64,000 nt of DNA. It comes from Crossaster papposus. Taxonomy: Eukaryota; Echinodermata; Asteroidea; Velatida; Solasteridae. The DNA is taken from assembly GCA_037893245.1 (NCBI GenBank), contig JBAIAA010000452.1, positions 682,001 to 746,000 on the forward strand, given 5' to 3'. Shown here one piece after another: positions 24,332 through 36,700 of this stretch (within the stretch, counting starts at the first letter, position 1; the number at the start of each line of letters is the position of its first letter). The translations under genes and the position numbers were made by a program. A model generated the notes under the pieces. The model saw nothing but the letters and a program-made list of their open reading frames with translations. It made no database searches and was not told where the DNA came from.

Positions 24332-26536
24332 AATAAACACATGATGTGGGAACAAGCCCTCGAGTTAAATATGTAAAGGGAAAGAAGTGTGCATAAGAAA
24401 TATGTAAAGGGAAAGAAGTGTGCATAAGAAATATGTAAAGGGAAAGAAGTGTGCATAAGAAATATGTAAAGGGAAAGAAGTGTGCATAAGAAATATGTAA
24501 AGGGAAAGAAGTGTGCATAAGAAATATGTAAAGGGAAAGAAGTGTGCATAAGAAATATGTAAAGGAAAAGAAGTGTGCATAAGAAATATGTAAAGGGAAA
24601 GAAGTATGCATAAGAAATATGTAAAGGGAAAGAAGTGTGCATAAGAAATATGTAAAGGGAAAGAAGTGTGCATAAGAAATATGTAAAGGGAAAGAAGTGT
24701 GCATAAGAAATATGTAAAGGGAAAGAAGTGTGCATAAGAAATATGTAAAGGGAAAGAAGTGTGCATAAGAAATAAACACATGATGTGGGAACAAGCCCTC
24801 GAGTTAAATATGTAAAGGGAAAGAAGTGTGCATAAGAAATATGTAAAGGGAAATAAGTGTGCATAAGAAATATGTAAAGGGAAAGAAGTGTGCATAAGAA
24901 ATATGTAAAGGGAAAGAAGTGTGCATAAGAAATATGTAAAGGGAAAGAAGTGTGCATAAGAAATATGTAAAGGGAAAGAAGTGTGCATAAGAAATATGTA
25001 AAGGGAAAGAAGTGTGCATAAGAAATATGTAAAGGGAAAGAAGTGTGCATAAGAAATATGTAAAGGGAAAGAAGTGTGCATAAGAAATATGTAAAGGGAA
25101 AGAAGTGTGCATAAGAAATATGTAAAGGGAAAGAAGTGTGCATAAGAAATATGTAAAGGGAAAGAAGTGTGCATAAGAAATAAACACATGATGTGGGAAC
25201 AAGCCCTCGAGTTAAATATGTAAAGGGAAAGAAGTGTGCATAAGAAATATGTAAAGGGAAAGAAGTGTGCATAAGAAATATGTAAAGGGAAAGAAGTGTG
25301 CATAAGAAATATGTAAAGGGAAAGAAGTGTGCATAAGAAATATGTAAAGGGAAAGAAGTGTGCATAAGAAATATGTAAAGGGAAAGAAGTGTGCATAAGA
25401 AATATGTAAAGGAAAAGAAGTGTGCATAAGAAATATGTAAAGGGAAAGAAGTATGCATAAGAAATATGTAAAGGGAAAGAAGTGTGCATAAGAAATATGT
25501 AAAGGGAAAGAAGTGTGCATAAGAAATATGTAAAGGGAAAGAAGTGTGCATAAGAAATATGTAAAGGGAAAGAAGTGTGCATAAGAAATATGTAAAGGGA
25601 AAGAAGTGTGCATAAGAAATAAACACATGATGTGGGAACAAGCCCTCGAGTTAAATATGTAAAGGGAAAGAAGTGTGCATAAGAAATATGTAAAGGGAAA
25701 TAAGTGTGCATAAGAAATATGTAAAGGGAAAGAAGTGTGCATAAGAAATATGTAAAGGGAAAGAAGTGTGCATAAGAAATAAACACATGATGTGGGAACA
25801 AGCCCTCGAGTTAAATATGTAAAGGGAAAGAAGTGTGCATAAGAAATATGTAAAGGGAAAGAAGTGTGCATAAGAAATATGTAAAGGGAAAGAAGTGTGC
25901 ATAAGAAATATGTAAAGGGAAAGAAGTGTGCATAAGAAATATGTAAAGGGAAAGAAGTGTGCATAAGAAATATGTAAAGGGAAAGAAGTGTGCATAAGAA
26001 ATATGTAAAGGAAAAGAAGTGTGCATAAGAAATATGTAAAGGGAAAGAAGTATGCATAAGAAATATGTAAAGGGAAAGAAGTGTGCATAAGAAATATGTA
26101 AAGGGAAAGAAGTGTGCATAAGACATATGTAAAGGGAAAGAAGTGTGCATAAGAAATATGTAAAGGGAAAGAAGTGTGCATAAGAAATAAACACATGATG
26201 TGGGAACAAGCCCTCGAGTTAAATATGTAAAGGGAAAGAAGTGTGCATAAGAAATATGTAAAGGGAAATAAGTGTGCATAAGAAATATGTAAAGGGAAAG
26301 AAGTGTGCATAAGAAATATGTAAAGGGAAAGAAGTGTGCATAAGAAATATGTAAAGGGAAAGAAGTGTGCATAAGAAATATGTAAAGGGAAAGAAGTGTG
26401 CATAAGAAATATGTAAAGGGAAAGAAGTGTGCATAAGAAATATGTAAAGGGAAAGAAGTGTGCATAAGAAATATGTAAAGGGAAAGAAGTGTGCATAAGA
26501 AATAAACACATGATGTGGGAACAAGCCCTCGAGTTA
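24332..26536 (+). repeat. Alternating two-module block (M1-M2 dimers)
   Basis: Two kinds of spacer-headed module alternate. M1 (spacers 24332, 25179, 25778) carries a G13A unit exactly 234 bp after the spacer start (24566, 25413, 26012) and a G22A change 40 bp further on (24606, 25453, 26052). M2 (spacers 24771, 25618, 26186) carries a G17T change exactly 83 bp after the spacer start (24854, 25701, 26269). The M1-to-M1 and M2-to-M2 distances are 847 bp for the first pair. The second M2 is shorter by whole units. This is a small higher-order repeat with a dimeric period. Confidence 0.9.
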
Positions 26537-26877
26537 AATATGTAAAGGGAAAGAAGTGTGCATAAGAAATATGTAAAGGGAAAGAAGTGTGCATAAGAAA
26601 TATGTAAAGGGAAAGAAGTGTGCATAAGAAATATGTAAAGGGAAAGAAGTGTGCATAAGAAATATGTAAAGGGAAAGAAGTGTGCATAAGAAATATGTAA
26701 AGGGAAAGAAGTGTGCATAAGAAATATGTAAAGGGAAAGAAGTGTGCATAAGAAATATGTAAAGGGAAAGAAGTGTGCATAAGAAATATGTAAAGGGAAA
26801 GAAGTGTGCATAAGAAATATGTAAAGGGAAAGAAGTGTGCATAAGAAATATGTAAAAGGAAAGAAGTGTGCATAAGA

Positions 26878-28613
26878 AATAAACACATGATGTGGGAACA
26901 AGCCCTCGAGTTAAATATGTAAAGGGAAAGAAGAAGTGTGCATAAGAAATATGTAAAGGGAAAGAAGTGTGCATAAGAAATATGTAAAGGGAAAGAAGTG
27001 TGCATAAGAAATATGTAAAGGGAAAGAAGTGTGCACAAGAAATATGTAAAGGGAAAGAAGTGTGCATAAGAAATATGTAAAGGGAAAGAAGTGTGCATAA
27101 GAAATATGTAAAGGGAAAGAAGTGTGCATAAGAAATATGTAAAGGGAAAGAAGTGTGCATAAGAAATATGTAAAGAGAAAGAAGTGTGCATAAGAAATAT
27201 GTAAAGGGAAAGAAGTGTGCATAAGAAATATGCAAAGGGAAAGAAGTGTGCATAAGAAATATGTAAAGGGAAAGAAGTGTGCATAAGAAATATGTAAAGG
27301 GAAAGAAGTGTGCATAAGAAATATGTAAAGGGAAAGAAGTGTGCATAAGAAATATGTAAAGGGAAAGAAGTGTGCATAAGAAATATGTAAAGGGAAAGAA
27401 GTGTGCATAAGAAATATGTAAAGGGAAAGAAGTGTGCATAAGAAATATGTAAAGGGAAAGAAGTGTGCATAAGAAATATGTAAAGGGAAAGAAGTGTGCA
27501 TAAGAAATATGTAAAGGGAAAGAAGTGTGCATAAGAAATATGTAAAGGGAAAGAAGTGTGCATAAGAAATATGTAAAGGGAAAGAAGTGTGCATAAGAAA
27601 TATGTAAAGGGAAAGAAGTGTGCATAAGAAATATGTAAAGGGAAAGAAGTGTGCATAAGAAATATGTAAAGGGAAAGAAGTGTGCATAAGAAATATGTAA
27701 AGGGAAAGAAGTGTGCATAAGAAATATGTAAAGGGAAAGAAGTGTGCATAAGAAATATGTAAAGGGAAAGAAGTGTGCATAAGAAATATGTAAAGGGAAA
27801 GAAGTGTGCATAAGAAATATGTAAAGGGAAAGAAGTGTGCATAAGAAATATGTAAAGGGAAAGAAGTGTGCATAAGAAATATGTAAAGGGAAAGAAGTGT
27901 GCATAAGAAATATGTAAAGGGAAAGAAGTGTGCATAAGAAATATGTAAAGGGAAAGAAGTGTGCATAAGAAATAAACACATGATGTGGGAACAAGCCCTC
28001 GAGTTAAATATGTAAAGGGAAAGAAGAAGTGTGCATAAGAAATATGTAAAGGGAAAGAAGTGTGCATAAGAAATATGTAAAGGGAAAGAAGTGTGCATAA
28101 GAAATATGTAAAGGGAAAGAAGTGTGCATAAGAAATAAACACATGATGTGGGAACAAGCCCTCGAGTTAAATATGTAAAGGGAAAGAAGTGTGCATAAGA
28201 AATATGTAAAGGGAAATAAGTGTGCATAAGAAATATGTAAAGGGAAAGAAGTGTGCATAAGAAATATGTAAAGGGAAAGAAGTGTGCATAAGAAATATGT
28301 AAAGGGAAAGAAGTGTGCATAAGAAATATGTAAAGGGAAAGAAGTGTGCATAAGAAATATGTAAAGGGAAAGAAGTGTGCATAAGAAATATGTAAAGGGA
28401 AAGAAGTGTGCATAAGAAATATGTAAAGGGAAAGAAGTGTGCATAAGAAATAAACACATGATGTGGGAACAAGCCCTCGAGTTAAATATGTAAAGGGAAA
28501 GAAGTGTGCATAAGAAATATGTAAAGGGAAATAAGTGTGCATAAGAAATATGTAAAGGGAAAGAAGTGTGCATAAGAAATAAACACATGATGTGGGAACA
28601 ATCCCTCGAGTTA
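26878..28613 (+). repeat. Modules with a 34-bp post-spacer unit, plus extra M2 heads
   Basis: Spacers 26878 and 27971 are each followed by a 34-bp unit with an extra GAA (GGGAAAGAAGAAG), at 26914-26947 and 28007-28040. These are the only two such units I found, so the segments are copies. Spacers 28134 and 28449 have the M2 marker (G17T at 28217 and 28532, 83 bp from the spacer). The 315-bp gap 28134 to 28449 repeats the 315-bp gap 26186 to 26501. Other variants: T27C near 27.03 kb, G12A near 27.18 kb, T7C near 27.23 kb. Confidence 0.88.
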
Positions 28614-29465
28614 AATATGTAAAGGGAAAGAAGTGTGCATAAGAAATATGTAAAGGGAAAGAAGTGTGCATAAGAAATATGTAAAGGGAAAGAAGTGTGC
28701 ATAAGAAATATGTAAAGGGAAAGAAGTGTGCATAAGAAATATGTAAAGGGAAAGAAGTGTGCATAAGAAATATGTAAAGGGAAAGAAGTGTGCATAAGAA
28801 ATATGTAAAGGGAAAGAAGTGTGCATAAGAAATATGTAAAGGGAAAGAAGTGTGCATAAGAAATATGTAAAGGGAAAGAAGTGTGCATAAGAAATATGTA
28901 AAGGGAAAGAAGTGTGCATAAGAAATATGTAAAGGGAAAGAAGTGTGCATAAGAAATATGTAAAGGGAAAGAAGTGTGCATAAGAAATATGTAAAGGGAA
29001 AGAAGTGTGCATAAGAAATATGTAAAGGGAAAGAAGTGTGCATAAGAAATATGTAAAGGGAAAGAAGTGTGCATAAGAAATATGTAAAGGGAAAGAAGTG
29101 TGCATAAGAAATATGTAAAGGGAAAGAAGTGTGCATAAGAAATATGTAAAGGGAAAGAAGTGTGCATAAGAAATATGTAAAGGGAAAGAAGTGTGCATAA
29201 GAAATATGTAAAGGGAAAGAAGTGTGCATAAGAAATATGTAAAGGGAAAGAAGTGTGCATAAGAAATATGTAAAGGGAAAGAAGTGTGCATAAGAAATAT
29301 GTAAAGGGAAAGAAGTGTGCATAAGAAATATGTAAAGGGAAAGAAGTGTGCATAAGAAATATGTAAAGGGAAAGAAGTGTGCATAAGAAATATGTAAAGG
29401 GAAAGAAGTGTGCATAAGAAATATGTAAAGGGAAAGAAGTGTGCATAAGAAATATGTAAAGGGAA

Positions 29466-30827
29466 GGAAGTGTGCATAAGAAATATGTAAAGGGAAAGAA
29501 GTGTGCATAAGAAATATGTAAAGGGAAAGAAGTGTGCATAAGAAATATGTAAAGGGAAAGAAGTGTGCATAAGAAATATGTAAAGGGAAAGAAGTGTGCA
29601 TAAGAAATAATAAAGGGAAAGAAGTGTGCATAAGAAATATGTAAAGGGAAAGAAGTGTGCATAAGAAATATGTAAAGGGAAAGAAGTGTGCATAAGAAAT
29701 ATGTAAAGGGAAAGAAGTGTGCATAAGAACTATGTAAAGGGAAAGAAGTGTGCATAAGAAATATGTAAAGGGAAAGAAGTGTGCATAAGAAATAATAAAG
29801 GGAAAGAAGTGTGCATAAGAAATATGTAAAGGGAAATAAGTGTGCATAAGAAATATGTAAAGGGAAAGAAGTGTGCATAAGAAATATGTAAAGGGAAAGA
29901 AGTGTGCATAAGAAATATGTAAAGGGAAAGAAGTGTGCATAAGAAATATGTAAAGGGAAAGAAGTGTGCATAAGAAATATGTAAAGGGAAAGAAGTGTGC
30001 ATAAGAAATATGTAAAGGGAAAGAAGTGTGCATAAGAAATATGTAAAGGGAAAGAAGTGTGCATAAGAAATATGTAAAGGGAAAGAAGTGTGCATAAGAA
30101 ATATGTAAAGGGAAAGAAGTGTGCATAAGAAATATGTAAAGGGAAAGAAGTGTGCATAAGAAATATGTAAAGGGAAAGAAGTGTGCATAAGAAATATGTA
30201 AAGGGAAAGAAGTGTGCATAAGAAATATGTAAAGGGAAAGAAGTGTGCATAAGAAATATGTAAAGGGAAAGAAGTGTGCATAAGAAATATGTAAAGGGAA
30301 AGAAGTGTGCATAAGAAATATGTAAAGGGAAAGAAGTGTGCATAAGAAATATGTAAAGGGAAAGAAGTGTGCATAAGAAATATGTAAAGGGAAAGAAGTG
30401 TGCATAAGAAATATGTAAAGGGAAAGAAGTGTGCATAAGAAATATGTAAAGGGAAGGAAGTGTGCATAAGAAATATGTAAAGGGAAAGAAGTGTGCATAA
30501 GAAATATGTAAAGGGAAAGAAGTGTGCATAAGAAATATGTAAAGGGAAAGAAGTGTGCATAAGAAATATGTAAAGGGAAAGAAGTGTGCATAAGAAATAA
30601 TAAAGGGAAAGAAGTGTGCATAAGAAATATGTAAAGGGAAAGAAGTGTGCATAAGAAATATGTAAAGGGAAAGAAGTGTGCATAAGAAATATGTAAAGGG
30701 AAAGAAGTGTGCATAAGAACTATGTAAAGGGAAAGAAGTGTGCATAAGAAATATGTAAAGGGAAAGAAGTGTGCATAAGAAATAATAAAGGGAAAGAAGT
30801 GTGCATAAGAAATATGTAAAGGGAAAT
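29466..30827 (+). repeat. Tandem duplication with a 990-bp period
   Basis: The marker order A18G-type unit (GGGAAGGAAG), 30-bp unit, A2C unit (AAGAACTATG), 30-bp unit and G17T unit occurs twice. Matching bases are 29466/30456, 29730/30720 and 29837/30827, each pair exactly 990 bp apart. The period equals thirty 31-mers plus two 30-mers. No difference between copies was seen. There is no spacer inside, so this duplication has breakpoints within 31-mer runs only. Confidence 0.9.
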
Positions 30828-31058
30828 AAGTGTGCATAAGAAATATGTAAAGGGAAAGAAGTGTGCATAAGAAATATGTAAAGGGAAAGAAGTGTGCATA
30901 AGAAATATGTAAAGGGAAAGAAGTGTGCATAAGAAATATGTAAAGGGAAAGAAGTGTGCATAAGAAATATGTAAAGGGAAAGAAGTGTGCATAAGAAATA
31001 TGTAAAGGGAAAGAAGTGTGCATAAGAAATATGTAAAGGGAAAGAAGTGTGCATAAGA

Positions 31059-33215
31059 AATAAACACATGATGTGGGAACAAGCCCTCGAGTTAAATATG
31101 TAAAGGGAAATAAGTGTGCATAAGAAATATGTAAAGGGAAATAAGTGTGCATAAGAAATATGTAAAGGGAAAGAAGTGTGCATAAGAAATAAACACATGA
31201 TGTGGGAACAAGCCCTCGAGTTAAATATGTAAAGGGAAAGAAGTGTGCATAAGAAATATGTAAAGGGAAAGAAGTGTGCATAAGAAATATGTAAAGGGAA
31301 AGAAGTGTGCATAAGAAATATGTAAAGGGAAAGAAGTGTGCATAAGAAATATGTAAAGGGAAAGAAGTGTGCATAAGAAATATGTAAAGGGAAAGAAGTG
31401 TGCATAAGAAATATGTAAAGGGAAAGAAGTGTGCATAAGAAATATGTAAAGGGAAAGAAGTGTGCATAAGAAATATGTAAAGGGAAAGAAGTGTGCATAA
31501 GAAATATGTAAAGGGAAAGAAGTGTGCATAAGAAATATGTAAAGGGAAAGAAGTGTGCATAAGAAATAGGTAAAGGGAAAGAAGTGTGCATAAGAAATAT
31601 GTAAAGGGAAAGAAGTGTGCATAAGAAATATGTAAAAGGAAAGAAGTGTGCATAAGAAATATGTAAAGGGAAAGAAGTGTGCATAAGAAATATGTAAAGG
31701 GAAAGAAGTGTGCATAAGAAATATGTAAAGGGAAAGAAGTGTGCATAAGAAATATGTAAAGGGAAAGAAGTGTGCATAAGAAATATGTAAAGGGAAAGAA
31801 GTGTGCATAAGAAATATGTAAAGGGAAAGAAGTGTGCATAAGAAATATGTAAAGGGAAAGAAGTGTGCATAAGAAATAAACACATGATGTCGGGACAAGC
31901 CCTCGAGTTAAATATGTAAAGGGAAAGAAGTGTGCATAAGAAATAATAAAGGGAAAGAAGTGTGCATAAGAAATATGTAAAGGGAAAGAAGTGTGCATAA
32001 GAAATATGTAAAGGGAAAGAAGTGTGCATAAGAAATATGTAAAGGGAAAGAAGTGTGCATAAGAAATATGTAAAGGGAAAGAAGTGTGCATAAGAAATAT
32101 GTAAAGGGAAAGAAGTGTGCATAAGAAATATGTAAAGGGAAAGAAGTGTGCATAAGAAATATGTAGAGGGAAAGAAGTGTGCATAAGAAATATGTAAAGG
32201 GAAAGAAGTGTGCATAAGAAATATGTAAAGGGAAAGAAGTGTGCATAAGAAATATGTAAAGGGAAAGAAGTGTGCATAAGAAATATGTAAAGGGAAAGAA
32301 GTGTGCATAAGAAATAATAAAGGGAAAGAAGTGTGCATAAGAAATATGTAAAGGGAAAGAAGTGTGCATAAGAAATATGTAAAGGGAAAGAAGTGTGCAT
32401 AAGACATAAACACATGATGTGGGAACAAGCCCTCGAGTTAAATATGTAAAGGGAAAGAAGTGTGCATAAGAAATATGTAAAGGGAAAGAAGTGTGCATAA
32501 GAAATATGTAAAGGGAAAGAAGTGTGCATAAGAAATATGTAAAGGGAAAGAAGTGTGCATAAGAAATATGTAAAGGGAAAGAAGTGTGCATAAGAAATAT
32601 GTAAAGGGAAAGGAGTGTGCATAAGAAATATGTAAAGGGAAAGAAGTGTGCATAAGAAATATGTAAAGGGAAAGAAGTGTGCATAAGAAATATGTAAAGG
32701 GAAAGAAGTGTGCATAAGAAATATGTAAAGGGAAAGAAGTGTGCATAAGAAATATGTAAAGGGAAAGAAGTGTGCATAAGAAATATGTAAAGGGAAAGAA
32801 GTGTGCATAAGAAATATGTAAAGGGAAAGAAGTGTGCATAAGAAATATGTAAAGGGAAAGAAGTGTGCATAAGAAATATGTAAAGGGAAAGAAGTGTGCA
32901 TAAGAAATATGTAAAGGGAAAGAAGTGTGCATAAGAAATATGTAAAGGGAAAGAAGTGTGCATAAGAAATATGTAAAGGGAAAGAAGTGTGCATAAGAAA
33001 TATGTAAAGGGAAAGAAGTGTGCATAAGAAATATGTAAAGGGAAAGAAGTGTGCATAAGAAATATGTAAAGGGAAAGAAGTGTGCATAAGAAATATGTAA
33101 AGGGAAAGAAGTGTGCATAAGAAATATGTAAAGGGAAAGAAGTGTGCATAAGAAATATGTAAAGGGAAAGAAGTGTGCATAAGAAATATGTAAAGGGAAA
33201 GAAGTGTACATAAGA
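31059..33215 (+). repeat. Transition block before the five-spacer signatures
   Basis: Spacer 31059 has G17T units 52 and 83 bp downstream. Spacer 31875 carries the TGTCGGG form and is followed by one 31-mer and then a 30-bp AATAATAAAG unit at 31942. The same trio recurs at 54032, 57710 and 63673, so this is the leftmost copy of that module. Other variants are T5G near 31.57 kb, G11A near 31.63 kb, a TAGAGGG unit near 32.17 kb, a 30-bp unit near 32.31 kb, A18G near 32.61 kb and G24A at 33208. Confidence 0.85.
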
Positions 33216-33798
33216 AATAAACACATGATGTGGGAACAAGCCCTCGAGTTAAATATGTAAAGGGAAAGAAGTGTGCATAAGAAATATGTAAAGGGAAAGA
33301 AGTGTGCATAAGAAATATGTAAAGGGAAAGAAGTGTGCATAAGAAATAAACACATGATGTGGGAACAAGCCCTCGAGTTAAATATGTAAAGGGAAAGAAG
33401 TGTGCATAAGAAATAAACACATGATGTGGGAACAAGCCCTCGAGTTAAATATGTAAAGGGAAAGAAGTGTGCATAAGAAATATGTAAAGGGAAAGAAGTG
33501 TGCATAAGAAATATGTAAAGGGAAAGAAGTGTGCATAAGAAATATGTAAAGGGAAAGAAGTGTGCATAAGAAATATGTAAAGGGAAAGAAGTGTGCATAA
33601 GAAATATGTAAAGGGAAAGAAGTGTGCATAAGAAATAAACACATGATGTGGGAACAAGCCCTCGAGTTAAATATGTAAAGGGAAAGAAGTGTGCATAAGA
33701 AATATGTAAAGGGAAAGAAGTGTGCATAAGAAATATGTAAAGGGAAAGAAGTGTGCATAAGAAATAAACACATGATGTGGGAACAAGCCCTCGAGTTA
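33216..33798 (+). repeat. Five-spacer signature, copy 1 (gaps of 3-1-6-3 units)
   Basis: Spacers at 33216, 33345, 33412, 33634 and 33763 are separated by 3, 1, 6 and 3 31-mers. The unit just before the first has G24A (33208), shared only with signature copy 3 (45638). The unit after the last has T3C (AACATG). All spacers match the type sequence. Confidence 0.95.
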
Positions 33799-36700
33799 AA
33801 CATGTAAAGGGAAAGAAGTGTGCATAAGAAATATGTAAAGGGAAAGAAGTGTGCATAAGAAATATGTAAAGGGAAAGAAGTGTGCATAAGTAATATGTAA
33901 AGGGAAAGAAGTGTGCATAAGAAATATGTAAAGGGAAAGAAGTGTGCATAAGAAATATGTAAAGGGAAAGAAGTGTGCATAAGAAATATGTAAAGGGAAA
34001 GAAGTGTGCATAAGAAATATGTAAAGGGAAAGAAGTGTGCATAAGAAATGTGTAAAGGGAAAGAAGTGTGCATAAGAAATATGTAAAGGGAAAGAAGTGT
34101 GCATAAGAAATATGTAAAGGGAAAGAAGTGTGCATAAGAAATATGTAAAGGGAAAGAAGTGTGCATAAGAAATATGTAAAGGGAAAGAAGTGTGCATAAG
34201 AAATATGTAAAGGGAAAGAAGTGTGCATAAGAAATATGTAAAGGGAAAGAAGTGTGCATAAGAAATATGTAAAGGGAAAGAAGTGTGCATACAAAATATG
34301 TAAAGGGAAAGAAGTGTGCATAAGAAATATGTAAAGGGAAAGAAGTGTGCATAAGAAATATGTAAAGGGAAAGAAGTGTGCATAAGAAATATGTAAAGGG
34401 AAAGAAGTGTGCATAAGAAATATGTAAAGGGAAAGAAGTGTGCATAAGAAATATGTAAAGGGAAAGAAGTGTGCATAAGAAATATGTAAAGGGAAAGAAG
34501 TGTGCATAAGAAATATGTAAAGGGAAAGAAGTGTGCATAAGAAATATGTAAAGGGAAAGAAGTGTGCATAAGAAATATGTAAAGGGAAAGAAGTGTGCAT
34601 AAGAAATATGTAAAGGGAAAGAAGTGTGCATAAGAAATATGTAAAGGGAAAGAAGTGTGCATAAGAAATATGTAAAGGGAAAGAAGTGTGCATAAGAAAT
34701 ATGTAAAGGGAAAGAAGTGTGCATAAGAAATATGTAAAGGGAAAGAAGTGTGCATAAGAAATATGTAAAGGGAAAGAAGTGTGCATAAGAAATATGTAAA
34801 GGGAAAGAAGTGTGCATAAGAAATATGTAAAGGGAAAGAAGTGTGCATAAGAAATATGTAAAGGGAAAGAAGTGTGCATAAGAAATATGTAAAGGGAAAG
34901 AAGTGTGCATAAGAAATATGTAAAGGGAAAGAAGTGTGCATAAGAAATATGTAAAGGGAAAGAAGTGTGCATAAGAAATATGTAAAGGGAAAGAAGTGTG
35001 CATAAGAAATATGTAAAGGGAAAGAAGTGTGCATAAGAAATATGTAAAGGGAAAGAAGTGTGCATAAGAAATATGTAAAGGGAAAGAAGTGTGCATAAGA
35101 AATATGTAAAGGGAAAGAAGTGTGCATAAGAAATATGTAAAGGGAAAGAAGTGTGCATAAGAAATATGTAAAGGGAAAGAAGTGTGCATAAGAAATATGT
35201 AAAGGGAAAGAAGTGTGCATAAGAAATATGTAAAGGGAAAGAAGTGTGCATAAGAAATATGTAAAGGGAAAGAAGTGTGCATAAGAAATATGTAAAGGGA
35301 AAGAAGTGTGCATAAGAAATATGTAAAGGGAAAGAAGTGTGCATAAGAAATATGTAAAGGGAAAGAAGTGTGCATAAGAAATATGTAAAGGGAAAGAAGT
35401 GTGCATAAGAAATATGTAAAGGGAAAGAAGTGTGCATAAGAAATATGTAAAGGGAAAGAAGTGTGCATAAGAAATATGTAAAGGGAAAGAAGTGTGCATA
35501 AGAAATATGTAAAGGGAAAGAAGTGTGCATAAGAAATAATAAAGGGAAAGAAGTGTGCATAAGAAATATGTAAAGGGAAAGAAGTGTGCATAAGAAATAT
35601 GTAAAGGGAAAGAAGTGTGCATAAGAAATAAACACATGATGTGGGAACAAGCCCTCGAGTTAAATATGTAAAGGGAAAGAAGTGTGCATAAGAAATATGT
35701 AAAGGGAAAGAAGTGTGCATAAGAAATATGTAAAGGGAAAGAAGTGTGCATAAGAAATATGTAAAGGGAAAGAAGTGTGCATAAGAAATATGTAAAGGGA
35801 AAGAAGTGTGCATAAGAAATATGTAAAGGGAAAGGAGTGTGCATAAGAAATATGTAAAGGGAAAGAAGTGTGCATAAGAAATATGTAAAGGGAAAGAAGT
35901 GTGCATAAGAAATATGTAAAGGGAAAGAAGTGTGCATAAGAAATATGTAAAGGGAAAGAAGTGTGCATTAGAAATATGTAAAGGGAAAGAAGTGTGCATA
36001 AGAAATATGTAAAGGGAAAGAAGTGTGCATAAGAAATATGTAAAGGGAAAGAAGTGTGCATAAGAAATATGTAAAGGGAAAGAAGTGTGCATAAGAAATA
36101 TGTAAAGGGAAAGAAGTGTGCATAAGAAATATGTAAAGGGAAAGAAGTGTGCATAAGAAATATGTAAAGGGAAAGAAGTGTGCATAAGAAATATGTAAAG
36201 GGAAAGAAGTGTGCATAAGAAATATGTAAAGGGAAAGAAGTGTGCATAAGAAATATGTAAAGGGAAAGAAGTGTGCATAAGAAATATGTAAAGGGAAAGA
36301 AGTGTGCATAAGAAATATGTAAAGGGAAAGAAGTGTGCATAAGAAATATGTAAAGGGAAAGAAGTGTGCATAAGAAATATGTAAAGGGAAAGAAGTGTGC
36401 ATAAGAAATATGTAAAGGGAAAGAAGTGTGCATAAGAAATATGTAAAGGGAAAGAAGTGTGCATAAGAAATATGTAAAGGGAAAGAAGTGTGCATAAGAA
36501 ATATGTAAAGGGAAAGAAGTGTGCATAAGAAATATGTAAAGGGAAAGAAGTGTGCATAAGAAATATGTAAAGGGAAAGAAGTGTGCATAAGAAATAAACA
36601 CATGATGTGGGAACAAGCCCTCGAGTTAAATATGTAAAGGGAAAGAAGTGTGCATAAGAAATATGTGAAGGGAAAGAAGTGTGCATAAGAAATATGTAAA

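Larger units (their letters stand above)
22745..33251 (+). repeat. Middle spacer group: 18 spacers of 36 bp
   Basis: Spacers start at 22745, 24332, 24771, 25179, 25618, 25778, 26186, 26501, 26878, 27971, 28134, 28449, 28578, 31059, 31188, 31875, 32405 and 33216. Most are identical to the type copy. Exceptions: 28578 reads AATCCC instead of AGCCC (G to T at 28602), 31875 reads TGTCGGGACAAG instead of TGTGGGAACAAG, and 32405 begins CATAAAC (A1C). The longest spacer-free stretch is 28614-31058, which contains the 990-bp duplication. Confidence 0.93.

Noticed and set aside
15484-25641. A 3,385-codon minus-strand open frame and many similar long ones
   Set aside because: The translation is a perfect 31-residue repeat created by the satellite period. 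It uses alternative starts at each spacer, has no domain, and equivalent frames overlap in all three phases. Not a gene.
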